Shown: positions 10,289 through 19,997 of the stretch, piece by piece
Position numbering within the stretch: position 1 is the stretch's first letter
Layout of the letters: every line of letters begins with the position of its first letter
Origin: Talpa occidentalis
Lineage: Eukaryota; Chordata; Mammalia; Eulipotyphla; Talpidae
DNA length: 64,000 nt
Direction: 5' to 3'
NCBI RefSeq assembly: GCF_014898055.3
Contig: NW_023601543.1
Span: 7,992,440 to 8,056,439 of the forward strand
Notes under the pieces: model-generated
What the model was told of the DNA's origin: nothing
Seen by the model: the letters and a program-made list of their open reading frames with translations, nothing else
Databases searched by the model: none
Program-made: the position numbers and the translations under genes

Positions 10289-13200
10289 TTTTTATACTAC
10301 TATTCAGTTTTAGCTACAACTTACTAAACATGTGAATTTGATGACATTTTATACAGACTATCAGTTTAGCAGTCAGTACTATTATTTTATGTTGCAAAGT
10401 CAACTAATTATAGTTGTTAAATATTATAGGATTCACTCCTTGTTTAAAGAAATTTGAACAAAATCCCTGTAAACACCAGTACTATGTCTTTCGCCAGCAT
10501 ACGGCACAATCACATGAACAAACCGCCAGCAAAGACCAACAAATCTAAGGTGAAGTATAAACTCTGATGAGAACACTTTGAAATGCATCTCATATTGGAA
10601 ACCAGAGCTCCGAGTCATTCCATTGAGGAAGGCTTCTGCCAGTTCACAAAGGTCATATTTACCTGTAGCTAGTGGCATTTCCTTGTTCCTAGATAAGATA
10701 CAACAAAGGGAAGTGTTCGGTTCCAGGTGAGTGAGAAAGGATATAATAAGAAGATAAGAGGGTTTGGTTCAGGTGAGACTGTATCAAGCAAATGGTTCGA
10801 GGCTACACACTCAAGAAACCATTAATTGGCCACAACACAACTATTTTCACCTATTAAAGCCACCCCCCTCATCTTTCATTTGGATCTGTAAGTAAAAATA
10901 AATTTTATCTGTGCAAGTACCATAGCTTCCTTTTGGGGGTGGGGGGTGGGGGCGGAGCCCAGTAAGGTTGGGATTTATATTTCGTGTTTTCATAAACTAG
11001 AGAAGTTCAACAGCACGTCCTGTCTCTGTCCTTAGTGGCGTCTCTAGTTAAGAATCGGGGGAGGAGGAGTTAAAATAGGACGAGCCTCTGATGCGCTCCT
11101 GTTCATGATTAAAAATCAGACAAGTGATAACTTTGCTGCAGCAGCCACAAGGCGGAGAGTAACAGAGAAAGGCAAACGTGGTCTTACCCCGCTGCACACT
11201 ATCACTGTGCTCCCCGAGAGAGCTGTAAGGTTTTCATAAGCCAACCATTTTTTTAAATGAAAGGAGCACACTTTTTCAAGGTGATGCTGTGGATTTCCCC
11301 AAGCCTGGACACCTAGGCTGCTGTTTGAAAACCTGAGTAGAAAATCTGAGTAAAATCATGTATTTAAAAATGTTAATCTTCCAAGGTCCTGCCTACTTCT
11401 TCAGTGGGGGAGGGAGAACAGGAAGATGAGCTCGGTAAGTAAATACTAATAAAGGTCCTCAAACATCTTATCTGGATAGGCTCCATTTTTTCTGCATGTC
11501 ACTCCGTAAAGCCCCAAAGTGTGTTTGAGGGGGGAGGGGTTGGTGTAATTGTGGGGAATCTTAACATATCATTAACTGTGGTCCCTTTTTTACCAACTTA
11601 AACTCCGGACTGCCAAGTGTCAGCTTCCTTACCCCGTTTTGCACAACTGTCCTTTCAATCTTTTGTCTAGTTCCCTTAAGACAAGAAGCCATGGTACCCT
11701 TTGGCTTGGAGATTTTCCACGACACCTACCCGGGAGAGAAGCTATGTGTGTTCGCAGGGGCAGAACGGGATTCGGAGCCAAAAACCTAGAGTTCAGCGCT
11801 GGCCTCATAAGCACAGACAGGTCACTTATTCTTACACTAAATAAACAGCCTTTGCGGAACCTGGATGTGAACTCAAGGAGAAACGCACTTGGAAGGGGTC
11901 TGTGAATGGTAAGGCGGTGTAAAAATGCTAGTGAGTGTTCTTATTAAAGAACGCAAATGGAATTTCCACCTTGTGCTCACAGGGTGGGAACAGGGCAGAG
12001 GTGGCCTTTGAAGAGGCTTCTGGTGGTTTGCGGAAGGCCATGGTCTGGAATGTTAAGCATCATTCTGGCTTTAAGACTGAAGGGCTGACCCCGCAACCCT
12101 TATTTACATGCATCCACTCAATGACTTTTCCTGAGTCGAAACTAGAAAGTCAGCTCCTTTTTGCACAGAGCTCCTTCCTGAGGAGTTGAACCTCCCCCTC
12201 TTCTGACAAAAGATGCGTCTTTCCCAAGAGGGGACCGGGGAACACAGACAGCCCGTTCAGTCCCCTGGAGCCTGCATCTTCTCAACGGCCGCCCCATCGC
12301 ACTGGCCAAATATTTAAGGCCATTGCTGGCTCACGCCAATTTCAGGAGCGTGTTGTTAGAACGGCTTACTTCTCTTTCACTGAATATAAAACTGGGTAAA
12401 CTGCTCAACAGCACCTAAGAAATGAGATTTTCCCCAGTTAACCGACACAGTCACTAGGCAAAGCAGAATATACGTTCTGCAGTATTATTTGTGAGAGACA
12501 ATGACCTACGAGCTAAGGCTAAAAAGGGAAACATGCCCGTTATAAAACGCACTCCATGTTCTGGGGTATTATTAAATTTAACCTGAATATAATTTGGAGT
12601 TGGGTGCTCACTTTGAAAAGCACACTTACAATTACTAAGGGACTCATTATGTGATCCTGGTCATCGGAAGCAGAGAGTGTATTCCCCTGCGGTCCCAAGA
12701 TCTTGGATGAGCATAGAGTTTGTGAGTTTCCTGTCCTACTTAGGAATTTACAGTTACCTGAAATAAAACTGAAAGGCACCCGCACTGGCCATGACAGGTC
12801 CTGAGTGGGAATATTTTTTGTAATCCAGTTGATAAAGACTTCAAATGTTTTTATCTAGAATCTAAACAAGGCAATGGCACTATGACAGCGTGTGATTTGG
12901 TGATGTCCACGATGGTGCCGATGGGCAGATAGGCATGTGGATAATATTTGATTGGAATTCTTAAATTTCATCTCAGGAAGAAGGATAAGGCACTTGGATG
13001 CATGTATTTTAATGTGCTTCTTTAGTATTTGTTACCACTTTCTTCATCGAATGCTTATTAGATTATTTTCCTGGCCTCTCCGCTCTCCTCCCCTTCTCTG
13101 CTCAATCCTTGTGGTTACAGGGGCAGCTACTGGGAGCCATGTTTGCAGGTCACGACTCCCTTCTTGATCACAGGTGACTAGTCCAGGGGCGGACAGCTGT

Positions 13201-13590
13201 TCATAAATTTGGACTTGAGGTAAAGAGCGGTTGGGCCTAGAAGATGGATGCATGTGCTAGGGATAGCCACCTGCTGTCATGCAGCCTGGGATGCAGAGAG
13301 AGATTTGAACTGACATGCAGAGAGGGAGAGACAAGAAAGAGAAAAATATACTGAAGTCCCAACCTCTCACCCAGTGTCTGGTCCCAGGTGGTTCCTGAAG
13401 CCTGGCTGCATTCTTGTCCCTGGATTCCTTGAGCCCCCAGGGCCTGGAGGATAAATGTCTCCAGTTTTTGTTTTTTTTTTTCCTTTGGCCTACTCGGGCT
13501 AAAGTAGGTTTCTGTTATTTATCGCCAAAAGAGCGCAAATGAGTGCACATTCAAAGTGTAACTTGGCATTCTTCACTTTTGAAAGAGATG
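10289..13590. other. Long stretch of unique sequence
   Basis: No gene and no repeat family I can name in about 3.3 kb, which is unusually repeat-poor for this window. A G-run at 10934-10960 could form a quadruplex. Open frames of 60-88 codons are overlapping and unremarkable. The stretch 13,070-13,260 is moderately GC-rich. Confidence 0.45.
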
Positions 13591-13599
13591 CACCCACCC

Positions 13600-13748
13600 T
13601 AACACAAGGAGAGTCTACACTCAGTGGTCCACATGGATAGGACAGATGCTGGCACACTGCATCGTGCAGCAGATACTTCAGTGATAGATGCTCCTATGGT
13701 GTTTGCAGAATGAATGAATGAGTGAATGAATGAATGAACGAATGAGTA
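13600..13748 (+). mobile_element. L2 LINE 3' end with (GAAT)n tail
   Basis: 'gctggcacactgcatcg' followed by a degenerate body and about nine 'gaat'-type units at 13707-13745, the typical L2 3' terminus. Confidence 0.65.
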
Positions 13749-13929
13749 GGGAATATGTGTTGAATCGGCAGGCACAAACTTTAGGTGAGATACACAAAAG
13801 GCTTTCTGCCAGTGAATAAGGCTCACTGCCAATGAATTTATGACTACATTTTCTAGATCTTATTAACCACAGCTACCCTGGACCACTAACCCATTACTTT
13901 CGAAGCTAGAAAGGCAGAAGTGTATCTTA

Positions 13930-14115
13930 GTTGCCAGAGCATGGCACTGGAGTCAGACTGCATTGGAATCATGACCCAGCCCTCAGGCCTCTCTAGGCCT
14001 CAGTTTCCTCATCTATAAAATGGAGATAATAACAGTACTCATCACAGATCTTTAGGAGAAATCCACGACCATTATAGGGTATATAGAAAAATGCTCATAA
14101 ATGTTAATGACTATT
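13930..14115 (-). mobile_element. MIR SINE, antisense
   Basis: 'gcactggagtcagactgc', then 'aggcctcagtttcctcatc' and 'ataaaatggagataataa', ending 'ctcataaatgttaatg'. This is the reverse MIR order with a deletion in the middle. Confidence 0.9.
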
Positions 14116-15889
14116 ACGATGATTTGGGGAAATTTTAAAGACATATAAGCAATGTGGTCAAATATGACATTGATTGGCCCGTCCAATTGTTTTTTTCAGG
14201 TTTTAAAAGTCTGTGACACAGAAAATTAGATTCCAGGAGAGCCAATATTATGCAGGAAATTTTCTCCCATCACAGGATTTTCTGCCATTTTGCAAATCAA
14301 TATACAATGTCCCCAAGGTCACTGCGTGGTGGCAGCATCCACAAGCAGTACTTGTGGGTGAAATGACATCTCTTGAGTTTCCTTCACAATAATGGGGAAG
14401 AGATGAAACAAGGTGGTGGTGCAAACGGGGTGGTTAGTCCCAACGAGTTCATTGTATTAATCTACTCTTTGACAGGTTGAAAATTTTCCATCATAGAAAG
14501 CTACACTTAACAATGTACCTAGTCCTCCCCTTTGACACTTCTTTAGCCTGAGCTGTGAATAATTTTATTCATACGAAAATGTAGTTTTTCCGTTTGAACA
14601 GCTCCTGCAGACAGATAGTGCCTTGAAATCATAAACTGCCTGTAAAAGAAGCGGAAGCTGCATACCCTGCCACATTCAGGACTACATTTCAGCACAGTGG
14701 AGATATGATTTTTGAAACAATTTAAATTGGTTCATTCCTGTTTTGATCCTAATAAATGGAATAGGTTTAAAAAAAAAAAGTCCTAGAAGAAACTGTCTCT
14801 ATTGGCGACTTTGGCTGTATGCAAGCAAGGTGGTAAAACCTGTCAGGCCTGCAATACAGCTGTTATGGGTTAGCAAATGCCCTTTAAAAGACACACATGC
14901 AACAGAAATCCAAAGCCACGTGAAAAATTGTCTCCACCCTGGATCACGGAGATATTTTGATCGTGCCTTGAAGTCAGTGCTCCAAATGTATCATAGCAAC
15001 AGCCCTGGAAGGCTACTAACATGAGCCTCCTCCCAACGTTTAACCTTGGTTGCAAGCCTCCCAGAAGGTTCTCGCCATGGCATCGCTGACAACAACAGGC
15101 AGCGGTTATGTGGCCCTGCGGGACCAAGGCCCATGTTGGAGTATCTGAACCTGCCGCCCTCCGAGGGGCTGGTCATTCAGGAAAAGGGATCAATTAGGAA
15201 AAAAATCATCCTCTGCACTGAGGTCGGTGCTGTTATACGGCCATCCGGGCTGATCAGCTGTCTTCAAGGCCCGGTGGAGTTGGGGCCTGGACTGCATGTT
15301 AGCCCTTTTCACACAAAGACTCAGGCCTCTCAGCTGTGTGGCTGGTAGTGCAGCTCCACAGCCACACTCCTGTCACCCCCCCTTGGAGCAAACACATGGC
15401 GGCAAGCCAGCTGGTAGGGTTAGGGAAAGCTGGACAGGGCCAAAGAAGGGAGCACAGCTAACTGCTCCCCATGGGGATCCAGCCCTGACCTTGGCCTCAT
15501 TAGTTCCCCCGCTCTGACTGAGCTGAACCAGCCCAGATGGCTTTAGGAATAAGGTAAAGATCCACTTCAGGAAAAAGTAGAGAAATGAATGAATAGCACG
15601 CTAGTCTTCAAGTGGTGGGGAGGTGTGGAAGGAAGATGTTCTAGTGGGTTATCATAGTGGGAACTTCTAAGAGCTTTTCAAACACGAAGATGTCTCGCTA
15701 TTATTACTATTGTATTTGGCAGAGATGATGACATCTAGTGTTGTTTTTTTTTTTTTTCTCCAAATGGAAATAAGTTTTAGATTTCTAAAATAACCAGAAC
15801 CCTGAGGCTTTTCCTTTGGACACGATTCGTTTATCCCAATAAAGTTTTCAAGGGGGGATAGAACTACCATTCCTTGAGCAGTCCCTGAC
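14116..15889. other. Unique sequence, no supported gene
   Basis: Overlapping open frames of 60-100 codons on both strands at 14,743-15,517 are probably chance products of a locally GC-richer stretch. Short A- and T-runs lie near 14,768 and 15,743. No repeat is named. Confidence 0.4.
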
Positions 15890-16040
15890 ACACTAACGTT
15901 TCATTCTCACACTAATGCCTCAACCAGCTAGGCAATGCCATTATTGCCAGCCTTGAAAACGGAAGCCTACACTGGTTATCTCATCTGCCCAAGGCTTGCT
16001 TTAGCTCGTCCACAGTGGGGGAGGATCTGAAATTGCTTCC
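15890..16040 (+). mobile_element. MIR SINE, sense, diverged
   Basis: 'cattctcacactaatgcc', 'ctaggcaatgccattatt', then 'catctgcccaaggcttgc' follow MIR order with many substitutions. Confidence 0.6.
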
Positions 16041-16279
16041 ATTTACCCGGCAGCATCGCAGCTTTCTGCAGCCACACATCGCAGCGCACCACTGTTGACC
16101 AGGCAGCTAGTGAAACACTCACAGGGAGTGTTTGCTAAGGCTCCCCTGGGGTTTGCAGCTAAGTTCCCATTGCATAGTGAATGCTTGCATTGCACCCGAA
16201 AGGGCAGTCTGCAGCCCTAGGATGGCCAGGACTGTGTCCTTTGGCAGTTCCAAAAGGGACATCAGTGACAATCTTTAGC

Positions 16280-17208
16280 AAAATAGCTCCCAGCTGGACT
16301 GGAAGAGGGAGCGGCAGCTACTTCTGCTGCTGGGGAGACAAGCCTTCTACTCGGGGAGCTGCAGCAAAGTGGGATTTGCTTTCTATGACCCTGTGCACAG
16401 GCAGGTCCAGGGCCCGGTGAGTGGGGCGAGCTCTCCGGGGCTGGGAGGCAGGGCAGCCTGCTGGATGCCAGGGCGGGTTTGGCAGGAGGCAGGTCCCCGC
16501 AGATCAGGGCGGTCTGTGGACACGCAGCGGCTGCTCCAGGGAAGGCTTTGATGCCACCTGTGCACTTACACGACAAGAGAGACACGCGGCCGGCAGGGGC
16601 AGCGCACTGGAGGCCGCGCTGCTGATCCGCCAGAGCCTGCTGGGAGCCGCCGTTTGTCGGGAGCTGTGCGCGAGCACGAGGGTGAGGGGGCGCCTGCGGC
16701 AGCTCTGGGGGCGACCGACACCGCCGGGGTTCCGAAGTCTTCTCCCTCCGCCCGTCCACCGGGAGCAGCCCTCCGGTCACCGGCGCGGACGAGAGGGCAC
16801 TTTGGCCCGGCTGGCTCTGGGCTTCGGGCCGTCGAGGAGGCCGCGGGGAGGCCGTCCTGCCCGCTGCAGGCGGCGGCGCCTCCGGCGAGACTCGCCGGGC
16901 ACGAGGGGCGAGGGGCACCGGCCCCGGGCACAGCGCGGAAGGGACGAGCGCGCAGCGCAGCCGCTGCTCTGGGCTGCTGTCGTGTGTTTTTGCAAAGGAA
17001 ACGAGTAACAGAAACGCAGACGGTGCCCGGCGGGAGCGCGGGCTCGGGCCGCGTCAGGAGGGCTGGGCGAGCCGGCCTTCTTGCTGCCAAAGCGCCTGCC
17101 ACGACGTGGTGACGAATCCGCGGACCGTCCTGTCCGGAGGACGCTTCCCGTCCTTCCCCCCACGGCGGCCCACCAGCCGCCAGCAGCACTCCCTCGTGAC
17201 GCCCCGGG
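16280..17208. promoter_or_regulatory. CpG island, left part; candidate promoter or first exon
   Basis: From about 16,400, and especially from 16,590, CpG dinucleotides become frequent and GC content jumps above that of the flanks. GC-box-like GGGCGG motifs occur. A good 5' splice-site consensus, 'ccggtgagtgg', with GT at 16417, lies on the + strand. A matching 'tgtaagtg' donor for the - strand lies at 16562-16569. CpG islands of this kind usually mark promoters, and I infer a possible unannotated or alternative transcript start here. Open frames on both strands are explained by GC content. I recognise no coding exon. Confidence 0.55.
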
Positions 17209-17900
17209 CCCGGGGAGGGGGCCCGCCCGGGGGCGGCAGGGGGAGAGGGGAGGGGAAGGGGGGAGGAGGAGAGCAGCGGGCAGAGGGAGAGGGGCAGGAG
17301 CAGCGGGGATGGGGAGAGGACTGAGGCGTGTGCGGAGGGGACCGGGACAGGGGGCAGGGGGGCGGGGGCGGGGCGGGGGCGGGGGGAGAAGGAGAGGGGG
17401 ACGGGGGAGGCGAGAGGGAGGAGGGAAGGGAAGAGGCAGCGGGGCCGAAGAGCGGGAGCGGGAGAGGGGGGAGGGGGAAGGGAGGGGGGAGAGGGAAAGG
17501 GGTCGGGAGGGGGGCGAGGGAGCCGGGGAAGGGCTGCGGCGGGGGGCAGGGGAGAGTGAGCGGGCACACCGACAGGTGGAAGGGGCAGGGCGCCGGGAAA
17601 CGGGCAAAGGGCGCGGGGGCGGGGGCAGGGGGCAGGGGCAGGGGCAGGGGAGAGGCAGGGGGACGTGGACAGGTGGAGGGGACGGGAGGCGGGGAGGGCC
17701 AGAGGGGAGAGGGGCGCCGGCCTGGGCACGGGGGCGGGGGAAAGGCGCGAGGGCAGGGGGGAGGGAGGGGGAGGCAGAGAGGCAGTCGCCGGCGGAGGGG
17801 GGGAGAGGAAAAGGGGAGAGGGGAGAGGGAGGGGGGGTCAGGGCCCAGGGAAAGGGACGGGGGCAGGGCAGGGGAGAGGGGAGGTGGAGAGAGGGAGGGG

Positions 17901-18091
17901 AGAGGCACAGGGCAAAGGGAGCGGGAGAGGGGCAGGGGGCGGGGCGAGGGGGACGGGCAGGGGCGGGGGCAGGGCAGAGGGAGAGGGGACGGGCACAGGG
18001 GGACGGGCAGGAGAAGGGGGAGAGGGGAGGGGGACAGCGTGTAAGGAGGGAGAGAGGGCAGCGGGAGGGGGGACACGGGCCGGAGAGAGGG
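17901..18091 (+). repeat. Direct repeat within the purine block, copy 1
   Basis: About 190 bp nearly identical to 18201-18390. Landmarks: 'cgagggggacgggcaggggc', 'gggcacagggggacgggcag', 'gagagagggcagcgggag' and 'ggggacacgggc', in the same order and spacing. Confidence 0.9.
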
Positions 18092-18200
18092 AGCGCACAG
18101 TGGGGAGCGGAGGGGGAAGGAGGTGCGGGAGGGGGGGTGAGGGGGAAGGGAAGGGGACAGGGGCAGGGCAGAGGGAGGGGGGAGAGGGAGAGCTCCAGCC

Positions 18201-18390
18201 GCGAGGCACAGGGAGAGGAGCGGGGACAGGGGGCAGGGGGCGGGCGAGGGGGGACGGGCAGGGGCGGGGCAGGGCAGAGGGAGAGGGGACGGGCACAGGG
18301 GGACGGGCAGGAGAAGGGGGAGAGGGGAGGGGACAGGGTAAAAGGAGGGAGAGAGGGCAGCGGGAGGGGGGACACGGGCTGGACAGAGGG
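18201..18390 (+). repeat. Direct repeat within the purine block, copy 2
   Basis: Same landmarks as copy 1 at an offset of 299-300 bases, with only small indels and substitutions in G-runs. This suggests a higher-order repeat unit of about 300 bp. Confidence 0.9.
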
Positions 18391-18472
18391 AAAGGGGAGA
18401 GGGGCAAGGGGCAGGGGGGACAGACCCGGGGAGGGCCCAGCTTGGGGGAAGCGCACACGCGGAGAGGACGGG

Positions 18473-18573
18473 CGAGGGGGGCGAGGGGGGCGAGGGGGGC
18501 GAGGGGGGCGAGGAGGGGCGAGGGGGGGCGAGCAGGGGGCGAGCAGGGGCGAGCAGGGGCGAGCAGGGGGCGG
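18473..18573 (+). repeat. Short tandem repeat of GGGGGGCGA-type units
   Basis: Consecutive 'gggggcga' units of 9-10 bases change into 'gcagggg' plus 'cgagcagggg' units. This is a CpG-containing minisatellite at the right end of the purine block. Confidence 0.9.
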
Positions 18574-19150
18574 ACGGGCGCGGGAGCGCTAGCCCCACAG
18601 TCTGAAAGGCCGAGGGGCGCGGCTGCGCTGCGGTGACTGGGCCGGGACTCTGGCCGCAACACTCGGGATGGCGCCTCAGGTTCGAGACTCGGCAGACGTG
18701 TCCCCTTGCGGCCCGCCCAGCGCTCCGCTCTCGGCACCTGTAAAACGGAGACGACCGTAAACTCTCCCTTCCGGGACAGTGGACATGAAGCCGGGACCTG
18801 TGCCAACCAGTCAGGGTCCCCCGGGGCGCGGGAGAGCGAAAGCCCCTCGGCAGTGCCCCTGCTGGGAAGCCGCGGCGGGCGCCCCCTCGGGTCTCCGTGG
18901 CACGGACGGCGCCGCTCACTCCTCGCCGCGGGCAACGGCGTCCCGGTGGCTTAAACCTTCAGGCTGAGGAGCGCAGGCTGTGCCCTGTGAGCGGGAAACA
19001 CGCCGTGCGTTCACGACGAGCCCTCTCGACGGGCAACTCGCAGTCTCTAGTTGGAGTCTCACACGGCCAGATCGGCGCTGACGGCGCTGACCACCCTGAC
19101 CACGCTGCAGAGGAAGCGCTGGCTGTAAAGGCTGAAAAATTCAACCCTCC
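18574..19150. promoter_or_regulatory. CpG island, right part; candidate promoter
   Basis: High CpG density resumes after the purine block ('gcgcgggagcgctagcc', 'ggcgccgctcactcctcgcc') and fades by about 19,150. With the left part it forms one CpG island interrupted by the purine tract. No TATA box seen. The transcription direction cannot be decided from sequence alone. Confidence 0.5.
18674..18775 (-). mobile_element. Possible MIR remnant inside CpG island
   Basis: 'caggttcgagactcggcag' followed by 'gtccccttgcgg' and 'cacctgtaaaacggagacg' follows reverse MIR order ('ggttcgaatcc', 'cttgggcaag', 'catctgtaaaatgggga'). It is GC-shifted and diverged. Confidence 0.4.
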
Positions 19151-19386
19151 AACCTGCCCTCACCCATCGCTTTAACGGATGAACAGGCTTGTTTCCATCC
19201 AAGAGCAGATTAGAGGAAAACTTCTGACAACACGGACCTCTCCACCTCGCTTAAGCCCTCAGCACCCATGTCAAGGAAAGTCCTAAATGGTTGAGTCACT
19301 TTCCGTTTAGTTGACTTTTCTTAGCTCTTAGATGTGGCAAGGAAACGACTGCTTCTCTAAGTCCACAAATCAAGACTCAAATTTTT

Positions 19387-19850
19387 AACAGCTTTTTTTG
19401 AGCTTTATATTCAGGTACCATACGAATTGCCCATTTCAAATATGCCGTTCAGTGGCTTTTTTTCTCTTCATAGCTGGGCACCCACGGCCACACTGCATTC
19501 CAGAATGTGTTCATTACGCCAAAAAAGGGAAGATCACCTCCTGCAGGGATCCCCCCCACGGGTAACGTTTGCCCTTCTCCGGCCCTTGGCAAGCTCTGGC
19601 CAACTTCCTGTCTTTATGGATTCACCTACTTCCGGGCATTTAATAGTCAAGGACCCCTGTAAGGAGTGATCTCCGTACAGGCTTCTTTCACTTAACATGT
19701 TTTCACAGTCCTCCATGTCAGTACTTCACTATTTATTGCTGAATAATACTCTCTTGTAAACCTTATTTGTTCAGTAATAAATGGACATTTGGGATGTTCC
19801 CACCTTTTTGTTGTCGTGAAACATGCTGCTGCAAAACACGTAAGTTTTCA
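19387..19850 (-). mobile_element. L1 LINE 3' region, antisense, degraded
   Basis: Reads as reverse L1M-type 3' sequence: 'ttatattcaggtaccatacg', 'cttcagtggc'-like block, 'cattacgccaaaaaaggg', 'gcttctttcacttaac', 'gctgaataatactct', then 'ggacatttgggatgttcc'. Confidence 0.85.
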
Positions 19851-19997
19851 GGGCCTCCCTGGCGGTGCAAGGACTTAAGCACCGCACTATGCCTCTGCAG
19901 CACGAGTTCAATCCCCTGACCAGCCAGAGAGCAACCCCCATGGCGCAGCAGACCTCTCCTGACTCACCCGCTGCTCCCCTCAGCAGTGTATTTCAGT
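19851..19997 (+). mobile_element. tRNA-derived SINE, 3'-truncated (copy 4)
   Basis: Contains the head and the 'ctgctcccctcagcagtg' block but stops before the 3' half and has no poly-A tail. It lies at the end of the antisense L1. The 'gcaaggacttaagcacc' head resembles the 'gcaaggggttaa' subfamily. Confidence 0.85.

Larger units (their letters stand above)
17209..18573 (+). repeat. Purine-rich (GGGGA/GGGGC) minisatellite-like block, G-quadruplex-prone
   Basis: For about 1.36 kb the + strand is almost only G and A with some C and very few T. Runs of three to seven G recur every few bases, for example 'ggggcaggggcagggg'. This predicts G-quadruplexes on the + strand, and purine-pyrimidine asymmetry that can form triplex DNA. 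Lack of T removes stop codons from all frames and produces open frames of several hundred codons on both strands (Gly/Arg/Glu-rich on +, Pro/Ser/Leu-rich on -). These are not genes. It sits inside a CpG island. Assembly error in such sequence is possible. Confidence 0.9.

Noticed and set aside
16262..17112. Overlapping frames of 150-220 codons on both strands in the CpG island
   Set aside because: GC-rich DNA has few stops. The frames overlap in sense and antisense and show no recognisable protein.
17081..18592. Open frame of 503 codons, Gly/Arg/Glu-rich, + strand
   Set aside because: The + strand almost lacks T, so TAA, TAG and TGA cannot occur. Several frames on both strands are open at once and the peptide is pure repeat composition.
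17054..18919. Open frames of 621 and 559 codons, Pro/Leu/Ser-rich, - strand
   Set aside because: They arise from the C-rich complement of the purine block. Frames shift freely between repeats and there is no domain. Not a gene.
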